In this document: in pieces, positions 1 to 8,700 of the stretch
How positions within the stretch are numbered: the stretch's first letter is position 1
How the letters are laid out: every line of letters begins with the position of its first letter
Assembly: GCA_938024995.1 (NCBI GenBank)
Contig: CALJDU010000101.1
Location: forward strand, 1 to 59,018
DNA from: an uncultured bacterium
GTDB taxonomy: Bacteria; Myxococcota_A; Polyangia; Polyangiales; Houyiibacteriaceae
DNA: 59,018 nt
Direction of reading: 5' to 3'
Position numbers and translations under genes: made by a program
The notes under the pieces: model-generated
Told to the model about the DNA's origin: nothing
Databases searched by the model: none
The model's input: only the letters and a program-made list of their open reading frames with translations

Positions 1-37
1 AGCGAAGCGAACGGTGGGTGAAGCGCCGAAGGCGCGA

Positions 38-56
38 GGGTCTGCGACTCAGACCC
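38..56. other. Short hairpin downstream of the first lipoprotein gene
   Basis: A 6-bp inverted repeat (GGGTCT at 38-43 and AGACCC at 51-56) with a 7-base loop lies just past the stop of the minus-strand gene at 70-642. It has no T-run on the minus strand, so it is not a convincing intrinsic terminator. It may be a weak RNA structure or chance. Confidence 0.25.
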
Positions 57-69
57 TAAGAAAACAGCA

Positions 70-642
70 TCAGCCGGGATCGCGCGCACAGATGCGGCCT
101 ACGAAGGCGACATCGATACAACGAGGAAGCTCTGGGCCGCAGTCCGCGGCGGTGTCGCACTCACCGGAGCAATAGAAGACGCCCCCGTTGCCCTCCGCGC
201 ACACGGAGCTCGCGCAGTCGTTTCCGTCTGTGCACATGTCGACGCCGGCGGCGCCCGTTCCTCGCGTCCCGATTCGGCACGCGCACTCACCATCACACTC
301 GCATCGCTCCGTCGGGATACAGTCACTGTTGAAGGAGCAGATGTCCTCGGTGCTCATCGCGTCGGTCATGGCATCGCTCGCGTCGGTCATCGCGTCCGCA
401 GCGTCTGTCATGGCGTCTGCCGATCCCGTGTCGCCACCGCCACTGTCTTCGCCCCCCGTGTCCGAGCCGCTGTCTTCGCTGCCGGTGTCGATATCCCCTG
501 CATCCTCCACCGCGCTGTCCACCGCGCTGTCCATCGAGGTGTCCGGCGCAGTGTCGCGTCCAACGTCCGCACCTCCGTCATCGTCTCCACAGGCCACGAG
601 CAAAAGACCCACCAAAATCATCCATCGCATGACCGCCACCAT
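70..642 (-). CDS. Cys-rich lipoprotein with Asp/Ser/Ala tether
   Basis: Predicted secreted lipoprotein of unknown function. A short hydrophobic signal ends in a lipobox with the lipidated Cys at about residue 18, followed directly by Gly-Asp-Asp-Asp. Residues about 25-100 are a low-complexity tether of Asp, Ser, Thr, Ala and Gly with repeated DAMTDA units. The last 90 residues hold 14 cysteines in short-spaced pairs, which suggests a disulfide-knotted domain. A second in-frame ATG four codons in (630) is an alternative start. The low-complexity tether and Cys-rich tip recur in other lipoproteins of this window. Coding is supported by the coherent signal peptide and cysteine pattern; the function is not known. 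Confidence 0.85.
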   Translation of the reverse strand: MVAVMRWMILVGLLLVACGDDDGGADVGRDTAPDTSMDSAVDSAVEDAGDIDTGSEDSGSDTGGEDSGGGDTGSADAMTDAADAMTDASDAMTDAMSTEDICSFNSDCIPTERCECDGECACRIGTRGTGAAGVDMCTDGNDCASSVCAEGNGGVFYCSGECDTAADCGPELPRCIDVAFVGRICARDPG

Positions 643-686
643 GAACGTCTCGGCGACGCTTGTCAGGTCTTTTGCGCGTACCAGGA

Positions 687-1550
687 TCAGGCGAGCGCGT
701 CGGCGATCAGCTGCAGGCTCAGCTCTCGTAGTCGCGTTCCTGCGTCGCGATCCAAGGCGAAGCGAGAGGGAGCGCGTTCACGCGAGTTCACGAAGTACTT
801 GCCCGTGACGCCCGTGAACCGGTCCTCGCTCGCGAGGTGAACGGAGGTCGCGGCCCCCTCGGCCGCCGTCATCAGGAACGGCGCGGCGATCTTGATCCCA
901 AGACTCAACAGCTTGCTGTCGCGGACGATCGTGGTCGCGACATCGCCAGGGTGCACGCTGTTCGAAGTCACGTTTTCCCCAGCGAGCCGCTCCGCGAGCT
1001 CGTTCGCATAGAGGATGTTCGCGAGCTTTGAGTGCGCGTACACGCGGAGGCCCCTGTACTTGCCCCGCTCGCTCATCAAGTCGTCAAAGGCCATCCCCCG
1101 CGCCTTGATGTGCAGCCGTGACGAGACGTGAACGATCCGCGCCTCTTGCCCCTGGGAAGCGGCTTCGCGGAGGGAAGGAAGCAGTCGCTCGGTCAAGGTC
1201 ATCGGCGCGAGGTGGTTCACCGCGAAGGTATCCTCGTACCCGTCTTTGCTCAGCGTTCTGCTCTGGTGCCACAAACCCGCGTTGTTAACGAGCACGTCGA
1301 GGCGAGGCCGCGACGTCGCCAGTTCTTCTGCGAAGCGAGCAACGCTCGGAAGCGAAGAGAAGTCCGCGGTCTGAACCACGCCGTCCCCGCCCACGCTCTT
1401 GACCCGCTCGAGCACCTGCTCTGCTCGGGGGGCGCTCCGCCCGTGCACGATGACGAAGAAGCCGCGGGCGCCCAGCTCCACCGCGGTCTCTGCGCCGATG
1501 CCCGCGCTGGCCCCCGTCACGAGCGCGACTCTTCGCGCGTCGTCGCTCAT
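687..1550 (-). CDS. Short-chain dehydrogenase/reductase (retinol dehydrogenase-like)
   Basis: A classical SDR of 287 residues, predicted to be a cytosolic NAD(P)-dependent oxidoreductase. The Rossmann glycine motif TGASAGIG is at residues 12-19, NNAG at 89-92, the catalytic Ser near 143-144 and YAHSK at 171-175, so the active site is complete. Overall it resembles the retinol-dehydrogenase/WW-domain oxidoreductase-like branch, but the substrate cannot be read from sequence. Its ATG overlaps the stop of the upstream peptidase gene (ATGA at 1547-1550), so the two are probably co-translated. The biochemical link between the two is unclear. Confidence 0.92.
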   Translation of the reverse strand: MSDDARRVALVTGASAGIGAETAVELGARGFFVIVHGRSAPRAEQVLERVKSVGGDGVVQTADFSSLPSVARFAEELATSRPRLDVLVNNAGLWHQSRTLSKDGYEDTFAVNHLAPMTLTERLLPSLREAASQGQEARIVHVSSRLHIKARGMAFDDLMSERGKYRGLRVYAHSKLANILYANELAERLAGENVTSNSVHPGDVATTIVRDSKLLSLGIKIAAPFLMTAAEGAATSVHLASEDRFTGVTGKYFVNSRERAPSRFALDRDAGTRLRELSLQLIADALA

Positions 1551-2452
1551 CGCCGGCTCATGCTCGACAGGTGCGGCGCGTCTCCGGGCCTGGGAGGACG
1601 ACGAATCGGCGCGAAGGGATGATCCACCTCGGGCATCGGGAGCTCGGCGAGGTCCTCCGCGATGGTCATGTGGAAGTGAAAGCGGTGGAGCCGGTTGTGC
1701 GTCACCATCGGCGCTTCGAAGGGCGACTCACCGAAGCCTTGCTCACCATACCAAGCGAGGTACTCCGCGACGACCGGCTCGTCGTTGTAGTAGATGCGGA
1801 CCTTGCCCTCCGCGCAGGTGGTCAAGATCTTCGCGAGCGTGAGTACTCGATCACGAAGCTCGCGGACCTCCTCTCCGGACTTGCCCTCGTAGTTGTCTGG
1901 GTAGCGCCCACGCCCCGCGTTCTCCGTCAACATCGCCCCGAGGAGGTAGAGGTCGACATCAACGCCGTTGTCATGTGTGGCGTGCCGCGGGCCGGGCGCG
2001 TCAAGATCTCCGATCGCGAGGACCTGATCCGGATAGCGCCGCTCAAACGCGTCTGCGCTCGCGAGCAGGACCTGAATCAACGCCGGGCGCGCCCACCAGT
2101 GCTCCATGATCGTGTTGCGCCACCGTCGATAGGTCCCGCGTGAGGTGGTCGCGTGCGGCATCTGCCACTTGCAGCGCGGGTAACCGTTGCGGCGGCAGGC
2201 GCGCGGGCGCGGGATCGGGACGGGCGGCACGACGCATCGGATCGGTTGCTCGCGCATGAGCGCCGGGTCAGGGCCGTCGCGTTCCGGTTCGGCCTCGGCC
2301 ACTTCTGTCGACTCCTCGGCTTGAGGTTCGCTTTGCTCGCGCTCTACGCCCTCGCTCTGCGCGGAGGCTTCTGTGGCCGCGTCTCCGCAGCCGAGGAGCA
2401 TCGCTCCCAAAAGCGAAAGAAGCGCGAGCGTGAGGGTGAAACGAGCGGTCAC
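1547..2452 (-). CDS. Lipoprotein, MepA/M74-type murein endopeptidase-like
   Basis: Predicted lipoprotein peptidase of the LAS metallopeptidase fold (penicillin-insensitive murein endopeptidase family), which would cut peptidoglycan cross-links. The lipobox Cys is at residue 22, followed by an acidic Glu/Ala-rich linker to about residue 60. The zinc motif H-x6-D is seen at His160-Asp167 (HDNGVDVD) and H-x-H at 259-261 (HFH). Cysteines at about 73, 86 and 94 could form disulfides. The length of 301 residues fits the family plus tether. It is the first gene of a two-gene unit with the SDR downstream. The fold assignment rests on these motifs only, so substrate choice is uncertain. Confidence 0.8.
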   Translation of the reverse strand: MTARFTLTLALLSLLGAMLLGCGDAATEASAQSEGVEREQSEPQAEESTEVAEAEPERDGPDPALMREQPIRCVVPPVPIPRPRACRRNGYPRCKWQMPHATTSRGTYRRWRNTIMEHWWARPALIQVLLASADAFERRYPDQVLAIGDLDAPGPRHATHDNGVDVDLYLLGAMLTENAGRGRYPDNYEGKSGEEVRELRDRVLTLAKILTTCAEGKVRIYYNDEPVVAEYLAWYGEQGFGESPFEAPMVTHNRLHRFHFHMTIAEDLAELPMPEVDHPFAPIRRPPRPGDAPHLSSMSRR

Positions 2453-2727
2453 GTCGCGAAGGTACGTTTTGAGAAAGAACGCGCAACCGCGCTACGGCGA
2501 GCGCGCCGAAAGCTCCCCAGAATTCGAGCGGGACGTGCGGAAGTCGTTCGTCGAAATAAAAACGTAGGTCCTCGGGAACCCCGGCGCGGGAGCGGTGTCC
2601 ATACATGCAAGAACGACGAGGAAGCAGCAGAGAGGCTGCGCACTCGGGAGTTCATCCGCCCTCGTCCTGGAGCCGCTCGGCTCTTGGCGACACGGCACAA
2701 CTGCGCCTCGGCGCACGGAGAGGAAAC

Positions 2728-4110
2728 ATGAAGAACCCGCTTTCAAACCGCACCCCCAGCGCCCTGGCCGACCTCGCTCACTTCGAGGTGATCGTGATGT
2801 GGGGGGAGCAGGTCCTTCACGTCGCGCACCGAACAGGAGACGAGGTCTTCGCGATCGGACAGGGCGACAAGGTTGACTACTTGGTGAACGAGGCCACCGC
2901 GGCGGGCGCGACGACCCTGCTCGAGGGCGGCGTCCTCCGTATCCCTGCGGGGCTCAGCGCGACGCTCGAGAGCACCGAAGGCGCGTCGACCATCTCGGGG
3001 GACGTCTCGTTGCCCGCAGACGCGACGGCGATCTTCAACCTCGGCGACCTGACCTTCCGCGTGAAGCCGGTCGAGCGCGCCGAGAAAATCGCGAGCTCGG
3101 GCACCATCGACAAGCGCCCGTTCAGCTACATCGGCGGCTCGCTCTTGGTGCACGCCTTGATGCTGATCATCTTCTCGCTCTCTCCGCCCAAGGCGTCGTC
3201 GATGACGATTCAAGACATCGATCGCGACAGTCGACTGGTCGCGTTCATGACGGAGGCCGAAGCGATCGAAGAGCCTGAAGAAGAGATCTCGTGGATGGAA
3301 GACGCAGGCGCTGCCGAAGGTGACGGCGGTCACGAAGGCGACGAAGGCGAAGCCGGCGATCCGGAAGAGGTCGCCGAGAACCGACGCCTCCAGGTTCGCG
3401 GCCCGCGAGACAACCAGGATATCCAGCTGCCTCGCGAGATCACCCGCACCGAGATCGAGACCACCGGCATCATCGGCGCGTTGGCGAGCGTCTCGGACTC
3501 CTTCAACACGCCGACCTCTCCGCTGGGCGCGGCGAGCGCGTTGGGCGCCGACCCGATGAGCTACCTCGGGAACCTCATCGGTGACGACGTCGGTAACGCG
3601 AACGGTTGGAACGGGCTCGGCATGGTCGGGACCGGACGCGCGAGCGGCACCCGCGGCACGACCATCGGCGTCGGCACCCTGGGCACCATCGGCGGCGGCG
3701 GGAACTGCCGCGGAGAGAACTGCGCCTACGGACCTGGCACCGGCACGGTCACGAGCCGACGACGCTCCGGTCGCATTCCCCCGCGCGTCACCGGTGGTCG
3801 AGCGACCTCGACCGGTGCGCTCTCCCGCGAGGTCATCCGACGAGTCATCCGCCGCGCGAACAACCAGGTGCGTCACTGCTACGAGCAGGGCCTCCAGCAG
3901 CGCCCTGACCTCGAGGGTCGCGTCACCGCGCGCTTCACCATCTCCCCGAGCGGCTCCGTCGTGACGTCGAACATCGTCTCGTCCCAGCTTCGCAACCAAG
4001 GCGTCGAGTCCTGCGTCAACCGAGTGGTCCAGCGCCTCTCCTTCCCGCAGCCGTCGGATGGTGGCCTGGTCACGGTCTCCTACCCCTTCATGATGCGCAG
4101 CACGAACTAG
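2728..4110 (+). CDS. AgmX/PglI C-terminal domain protein (gliding/TonB-like)
   Basis: A protein of 460 residues with the domain order typical of myxobacterial AgmX/PglI relatives. The N-terminal 120 residues are beta-rich and FHA-like. A single membrane segment follows at about 134-152, then an acidic Glu-rich region (about 170-220), a Gly-rich spacer, and a C-terminal domain of about 100 residues with the pattern RRANNQVRHCYEQ...GRVTARF...V...VESCVNR. That domain is the AgmX/PglI or TonB-like energy-coupling domain. I chose ATG 2728 because a GGAGAGG Shine-Dalgarno sits just upstream; a longer in-frame start at 2605 would add an Arg/Ser-rich stretch unlike the domain. A strong terminator follows. 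Its envelope machinery partners are not in this window. Confidence 0.85.
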   Translation: MKNPLSNRTPSALADLAHFEVIVMWGEQVLHVAHRTGDEVFAIGQGDKVDYLVNEATAAGATTLLEGGVLRIPAGLSATLESTEGASTISGDVSLPADATAIFNLGDLTFRVKPVERAEKIASSGTIDKRPFSYIGGSLLVHALMLIIFSLSPPKASSMTIQDIDRDSRLVAFMTEAEAIEEPEEEISWMEDAGAAEGDGGHEGDEGEAGDPEEVAENRRLQVRGPRDNQDIQLPREITRTEIETTGIIGALASVSDSFNTPTSPLGAASALGADPMSYLGNLIGDDVGNANGWNGLGMVGTGRASGTRGTTIGVGTLGTIGGGGNCRGENCAYGPGTGTVTSRRRSGRIPPRVTGGRATSTGALSREVIRRVIRRANNQVRHCYEQGLQQRPDLEGRVTARFTISPSGSVVTSNIVSSQLRNQGVESCVNRVVQRLSFPQPSDGGLVTVSYPFMMRSTN

Positions 4111-4131
4111 AGCTCACGTTCCGTTCGTCGA

Positions 4132-4168
4132 GACGCCCCGGTTCGCGCCGGGGCGTCTTCGCGTTTTT
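4132..4168 (+). terminator. Rho-independent terminator after the AgmX-like gene
   Basis: A perfect 10-bp stem (GACGCCCCGG at 4132-4141 and CCGGGGCGTC at 4148-4157) with a 6-base loop TTCGCG is followed by TTCGCGTTTTT. It lies 21 bp after the stop of the AgmX-like gene and separates it from the TPR gene. Confidence 0.93.
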
Positions 4169-4242
4169 GGCGGCAGGTCGACGACGCCGCGTTTTGTGCC
4201 CGGACGCTTGCCTCGCGCTGTCGCCTGGTAGACTGCCCCCCG

Positions 4243-4920
4243 ATGATACGCGCGTTTCTGATCGCGACGCTCCTTGCGTCCATCTTCACGGCCGTCCCCC
4301 CCGCTGCAAAGGTGCTCGCGCAACCAAGCGCTGCAGACGAGGAGGAGGCGCGCGCGACGTTTCAGGCGGCCCGCCTCGCCTACGAGAACGGTCGCTACAC
4401 CGACGCTTACGCGATGTTCGAGCGCTCCTACAACTTGAGCGGCCGACACATCTTGCTCTTCAACATGGGTCAAGCAGCCGACCGCGCGAGGATGGACGAT
4501 GAAGCGCTCGACGCGCTGGAGCGCTACCTCGCGAACGACGCAGAGGTGGACGAAACGCTCCGGCCCGAGATCGAGCTACGGCTCACCGCGCTGCGGGCCG
4601 CTCAACAGCGAGAGGTTGAAGCGCGTGAGGCGCGGGAGGCGAGCGAGCGCGCAGCCGCGGCACGCGCGGCCGAAACGGACGGGCAGATCGTCGTGCCCAC
4701 ACCACAGGAAACCGCGAGGGCCAACCAAACCAACCCCCTGGTCACCGCACCAACGCCAGAAGAAGACACAGACGGAGGAAACACGAAGTGGATCGTGATC
4801 GGTGTCGTCGCCGCGGTCCTCATCGCGGGTGGCGTGACGACGGCGCTGCTCCTGCGGGACCCAGGTGTCCAGGCCCCCCTCCCCCCGAACACCGGGATCG
4901 TCGTCGAGGCGCTCCGATGA
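4243..4920 (+). CDS. Secreted TPR protein with coiled coil and C-terminal membrane anchor
   Basis: A protein of 225 residues. A signal peptide (about 1-26) is followed by a TPR-like helical region (about 30-95) with the motif AxLAYENGRYTDAYAMFERSY and LFNMGQAADR. Next comes an Ala/Glu/Arg-rich likely coiled coil (about 115-145), a Pro/Thr-rich linker, and one transmembrane segment at about 180-205 (IVIGVVAAVLIAGGV) with a short tail. Proteins of this build are common in myxobacteria as envelope scaffolds; the role is unknown. Its stop overlaps the start of the next lipoprotein gene (ATGA at 4917-4920), so the two are coupled. Confidence 0.88.
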   Translation: MIRAFLIATLLASIFTAVPPAAKVLAQPSAADEEEARATFQAARLAYENGRYTDAYAMFERSYNLSGRHILLFNMGQAADRARMDDEALDALERYLANDAEVDETLRPEIELRLTALRAAQQREVEAREAREASERAAAARAAETDGQIVVPTPQETARANQTNPLVTAPTPEEDTDGGNTKWIVIGVVAAVLIAGGVTTALLLRDPGVQAPLPPNTGIVVEALR

Positions 4921-6653
4921 ACGTCCGCGTCCTCCTTCTCACGCTCCTCGCGTGCATCGGCGCGTGCACGCCTGAGCCTCGCACCCAGCTCATGCTGGAG
5001 ATCTACCCCACCGCGGAGCTACGCGCGGAAACAGCACTGTTCCGCGTCAGCGTCGGAACCGAGACTTCGCTGATCCGGCCCGGCGATCCGGGGTTCAACG
5101 ACACACCGATCGAGATCGCGATCACCCCAGCGAACGGCGACGCAACCCGACGTGTCCGCGTCGCGGTGTCCGCGCGGACGGCGGACGAGACCGAGCTCGA
5201 CACAGAGACCCACAGCACCCGCTTTGTCACAGGCGAGACACGTGCGTTCCGGTTTTTCCTTGGGCTCGACTGCGGTAGCTGTCCGGACGGTTGCCGCCCG
5301 GACGGGTCCTGCGTTCCGCTCGATATCGATCCCGCCGACCTGCCGCCCTACGGCGCGTCCGTGCCACTCGATGCGGGCCCCGCTGACGCCGATCTAGACA
5401 CGAACCCTGGCGACACCAACCCTGGCGACACCAACCCTGACGACACCAACCCTGACGACACCAACCCAGCAGACACGGGCGACGGCGGCCCAACGTGCGA
5501 CGACGACACGTGCGGCCCGTGCGAGACGTGCCTGGACGGCGTCTGCTCTCCCCGTGAAGAGGGCTCCGTGTGTTCTCGCTGCGGCTCCGTGAGCGGGGTC
5601 TGCTCGAGCGGGTCGTGCTTGCTTCGTGACTTCAGCGTTGTCGGGAGCCCTGGTTTCGGAACGTCCGTGGAGACCGATGGAGACCTCCTCGCGGTGGGCA
5701 CCCCACAACGAAACGTGGTGTCGGTGTTCTCGTTCGACGACGCGGGCTGCGTGACGGCACCGTCGATCGTCGGACAAAGCTGCGGCGTGACGAGCACCGA
5801 CGCGCGCGGCTTCGGTCGCGTGCTCGATCTTCTCGACGGTCACCTCATCGCGGGCGGTCGCGGCGCGCTCTGCGTGAACAACTTGAACGACCCAGACCCC
5901 GCCGTGTGTACGTGTCCCCCTTCGGGCGGTATGCTGACGGTGCGTGATGTCGACATCGCCTCGTCGGGCGACGCGAGACTGATCGCGGCCGCGGCCATCG
6001 CCGAAGCGAACGCAATGGGATCGACGCAGTCCGTGGCCGGCTTCGCATACACGGCGGTCAGCGGGTGGACGCGGATGGTCACCGGCGCCCTCGTCGGCAC
6101 CGTCGAGAGCATTGCGCTCACGAACGACGGCTCCACGTGGACGGGCGGCCGAGCCTCCGGCCCCTGGCAGCTCACGCGAACCTGCTTTTCAGAGTTCGGT
6201 TGCTCCGGCACCGGGACCGTGTTTTGGACCCCGCCCGCCGGCATGGAGCCGTTCCAACAGCTCATCTCGAGCGGCGACAGCTTGTTCTCACTCTCATCAC
6301 GGGATGGGCTGGGGATCATCGAGCGTGACGGGCTCGGAAACCCCGCAGGGATCGTCTACCAAGCAGGTACCGCAGCTTCCGAGTCCATCGACGGCCTCGC
6401 GACGACTGCGGAGTGGGTCCTCAACTCACGCGTCGACGGTAGCGGCGATGAGCACGTCGACCACACCCAGATCGGCGAGACCGATCCCGTGTCTCCGCTC
6501 GGGCTCCCTCTGTTCACGCCGATGGCCATCGGAATGACCGCGATCTCGCTCGGCGCGGCGGAGGTGGAGATAGATGGCGTCTCGCGGCTGCGCGTCGCGG
6601 TGGGTCGCCCGTCTTTCGGCCGCGTCGAGATCTACGAGTTTGAGATCCCGTGA
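4917..6653 (+). CDS. Lipoprotein with Asp-Thr-Asn-Pro repeats and beta-propeller-like domain
   Basis: A protein of 578 residues starting at the ATGA overlap with the TPR gene. The lipobox gives Cys at about residue 17. A first beta-rich domain follows to about 115. Next is a Cys cluster (LDCGSCPDGC), then a low-complexity tether with five near-identical DTNPG/D units at about 160-185, then a second Cys cluster (CDDDTCGPCETC). The C-terminal 350 residues are beta-rich with repeated V-F-S-F and D-G-D-L-L-A-V-G motifs, resembling integrin/FG-GAP or propeller blades. Predicted exposed envelope protein; function unknown. The start is well supported because the longer open frame upstream would lie inside the TPR gene. 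Confidence 0.85.
   Translation: MNVRVLLLTLLACIGACTPEPRTQLMLEIYPTAELRAETALFRVSVGTETSLIRPGDPGFNDTPIEIAITPANGDATRRVRVAVSARTADETELDTETHSTRFVTGETRAFRFFLGLDCGSCPDGCRPDGSCVPLDIDPADLPPYGASVPLDAGPADADLDTNPGDTNPGDTNPDDTNPDDTNPADTGDGGPTCDDDTCGPCETCLDGVCSPREEGSVCSRCGSVSGVCSSGSCLLRDFSVVGSPGFGTSVETDGDLLAVGTPQRNVVSVFSFDDAGCVTAPSIVGQSCGVTSTDARGFGRVLDLLDGHLIAGGRGALCVNNLNDPDPAVCTCPPSGGMLTVRDVDIASSGDARLIAAAAIAEANAMGSTQSVAGFAYTAVSGWTRMVTGALVGTVESIALTNDGSTWTGGRASGPWQLTRTCFSEFGCSGTGTVFWTPPAGMEPFQQLISSGDSLFSLSSRDGLGIIERDGLGNPAGIVYQAGTAASESIDGLATTAEWVLNSRVDGSGDEHVDHTQIGETDPVSPLGLPLFTPMAIGMTAISLGAAEVEIDGVSRLRVAVGRPSFGRVEIYEFEIP
5397..5471 (+). repeat. Five 15-bp coding tandem repeats (DTNP tether)
   Basis: Five consecutive 15-bp units of the type GACACCAACCCTGGC start at 5397, 5412, 5427, 5442 and 5457. 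They encode the Asp-Thr-Asn-Pro-Gly/Asp tether of the surrounding lipoprotein. Because the unit is a whole number of codons, copy-number change would alter tether length without a frameshift. Confidence 0.95.
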
Positions 6654-6676
6654 ATCCCCCTAAGCAACGACCTATT

Positions 6677-7447
6677 CTATTGAAGCGGCTCCGCGATCTC
6701 CGCTCGCACGAGCGGCTCAAAGGGGTCACCGGCAGGCCCGATCAACTCGCGCAACGAGGCTTCCCCGCGAACGTTCTCCAAGCGTAGCGTCATCGGACCA
6801 ATCTCATGACGGGTCGAGATCTTCGCGCCCGTCGTGGTCTCGATGAAATCATCCCAGCTCGCGCGCACGCCGCCGATCGGAATGATCGAGACCCACATCT
6901 GCCACTCTCGCGGGAGCCCGTTCCCGTCGAGGATCCAAAGGTAGGCGTCACCGGGCGTCACCCCTCCGCTCGCGTACTCGATCAACAGCCCGCGGCCACC
7001 TTCCACCTCCACAACGGAACGGGTCACGCCCTCGTCGAAGCTCTTGATCGCCGGGTTCAGCCAGTAGGAGTCGTTGATGAAGATGCTGTAGGCCTTCGCG
7101 ACGTTCTCCGGATCGCGGACCCACTCGTCGCCGGTGAACACCAACCCCTGCTGGTCACCAACACGAAAGAGGGCGCGCTTGTCGCTGAACGTCACGCTGG
7201 CGAGGCCGCGATCGCGATCCCAGATCAAGTCATGACGACCGCCAAAGCGCCACTCGAACGCGCGGGTCGCCTCGAACGCGTCTCGATCGACCGCCGACTC
7301 AAGCTCCCGCGCGAGCGCATCCGCCGCGGCTCCGGTCTCCCCCGTTGAGGGTCGCGGTTCGTGAAGGACGAGGCCCGTGCCGACGCACGCGAGGACTGAG
7401 ACCAAGAGGAACAAGGCCGCGAAGCGGAGCTTTCGAGATCGCCACAT
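6677..7447 (-). CDS. Exported protein of unknown function (possibly LolA-like fold)
   Basis: A protein of 256 residues with an N-terminal membrane segment or signal (about 8-28) and a soluble, beta-rich remainder. Residues 60-110 alternate short strands (RHDLIWDRDRGLASVTF, KRALFRVGDQQGLVFTG), which recalls LolA/LppX-type lipid-binding folds or other beta-sheet envelope proteins. No catalytic motif is visible. It is convergent with the propeller-type lipoprotein gene, with only 23 bp between stops. I do not recognise the family with confidence. Confidence 0.8.
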   Translation of the reverse strand: MWRSRKLRFAALFLLVSVLACVGTGLVLHEPRPSTGETGAAADALARELESAVDRDAFEATRAFEWRFGGRHDLIWDRDRGLASVTFSDKRALFRVGDQQGLVFTGDEWVRDPENVAKAYSIFINDSYWLNPAIKSFDEGVTRSVVEVEGGRGLLIEYASGGVTPGDAYLWILDGNGLPREWQMWVSIIPIGGVRASWDDFIETTTGAKISTRHEIGPMTLRLENVRGEASLRELIGPAGDPFEPLVRAEIAEPLQ

Positions 7448-7606
7448 TGGGGGACTCTAAACGATCTGCGCTTTCACCCTTAGAGCCGTCCTCGAACCGA
7501 CGAATCGTCGAGCGAGCGATGCCCCCACCTTTCTCGAATCACGCCCTCGGTATTCGTTCGCGCTCTTCGGCCGTGAGCTTTGACGGCGCGAAGCAAAACA
7601 CGAACA

Positions 7607-8329
7607 ATGATGCTGATGGGTCAAACGTCTTCGCTCCGCCTTTCGGGCGCGCTGACCATCGCGGGACTGCTGTTGGCCGCGACGCCCGCGCTCGCGCAGC
7701 CGGAGCCCTCTTCGCCTCGAGAACGACCCGCGACCTCAGACGCGACCGAGCAAGACGCTACTGAGCACATCACCGCGGCGCTTCTCATCGACTCGACCGC
7801 GGTGCCCGAACGCGAGATCCGCCGAGCGCTCACGCGCGGAGTCGAGGCGCGATTCGTTCGACTGGTCGACGTGGATGAAAACGACGAGCACTTTGTCGGG
7901 ACCGTCTCGATCGTGGTCGCCGACAACGGTCTGCACGCGCGCATCCTGTTCTCGGTTGACGGCGGTGGCTCCGCGCACCGCGACCTGACTCGTGAACCCG
8001 ACGACAGCGACACCCTCTGGATCGTCGAAGCGGTTCGCTCTCTCATCTCCCGCTGGAACGCCGACGAACTCTTGGTCCCCGCCGCCTGGGCCTCGGTCCG
8101 GACGACGCGCGTCCCGGGTCACGAACTGATCGATCCATGGGAGGGCGCGTACCCGACCACGATCACGAGACCGGCTTGGCGCGTGCAACGGGTCCCGCAG
8201 AATGAGCTCGTCGTCCCGGCGGGCTGGAACCGCCCTCCCCCGCGCACCGAGATCCGTGCGCTGCGTGAGCTTGAACCGGCCGAAGCGCTGAGCGAACCGG
8301 CCCCGACGCGTCGCCGTCGCTCGCGTTGA
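7607..8329 (+). CDS. Secreted protein of unknown function
   Basis: A protein of about 240 residues. The signal peptide ends near ATPALAQP, followed by an acidic/Pro segment and a mixed alpha/beta domain (about 50-150). The C-terminus is Pro/Arg-rich. Several starts are possible: TTG 7580 and ATGs at 7607, 7610 and 7616. I prefer an ATG because it puts the charged N-region directly before the hydrophobic core. A VIVADNGLHARILFSVDGGG stretch suggests a beta-sheet domain. No family recognised; coding is judged from the clean signal peptide and amino-acid make-up. Confidence 0.72.
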   Translation: MMLMGQTSSLRLSGALTIAGLLLAATPALAQPEPSSPRERPATSDATEQDATEHITAALLIDSTAVPEREIRRALTRGVEARFVRLVDVDENDEHFVGTVSIVVADNGLHARILFSVDGGGSAHRDLTREPDDSDTLWIVEAVRSLISRWNADELLVPAAWASVRTTRVPGHELIDPWEGAYPTTITRPAWRVQRVPQNELVVPAGWNRPPPRTEIRALRELEPAEALSEPAPTRRRRSR

Positions 8330-8360
8330 TCCTCGCGTCGCGATCAGCTACCGCTCGGTT

Positions 8361-8588
8361 ATGAAACCCGCGAGCGCGCTGCGTGACGTCCCGATCGAAG
8401 ATCTCAAACGACTCCTCGCGTCGAGCTACGCAGGCCACCTGACCTACCCCCTCAAGCTCTCCGACTTGATGCTGATGGGGATGAACCGGCTCGCCGATCA
8501 CGGCGGCGTCCTGCAGGGTCTCAACGAACGAGGCGTGCGCGCGGTCCTGGTCGCGGTGATCGCGGAACGAAACCGTTTCAAGCGTTAG
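8361..8588 (+). CDS. Small protein of unknown function
   Basis: An open frame of 75 residues with balanced composition, two or three predicted helices and no export signal. It lies 31 bp after the preceding gene in the same direction. The residue pattern (LKRLLASSYAGHLTYPLKL, LADHGGVLQGL) looks like a real small helical protein rather than antisense noise, but I see no known domain and no strong ribosome binding site. Confidence 0.55.
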   Translation: MKPASALRDVPIEDLKRLLASSYAGHLTYPLKLSDLMLMGMNRLADHGGVLQGLNERGVRAVLVAVIAERNRFKR

Positions 8589-8700
8589 CTGCGCGAACGA
8601 TGGGGTGAATCCGCCAAAGGCGGAGACGGGGGCGCGACGAGCCCCCAAAAGAGAAAAGAAAAACCCCAAACCCGTACCCAAATCAGGAATCCTCTGCGCG

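Noticed and set aside
2605..2727. Longer start for the AgmX-like protein
   Set aside because: The extra 41 codons are Ser/Arg-rich, lack a ribosome binding site at 2605, and a good Shine-Dalgarno precedes 2728.
8610..8646. Two hairpins before the Cld-family gene as a terminator
   Set aside because: They are followed by an A-rich, not T-rich, run on the plus strand and so do not make an intrinsic terminator for the preceding gene.
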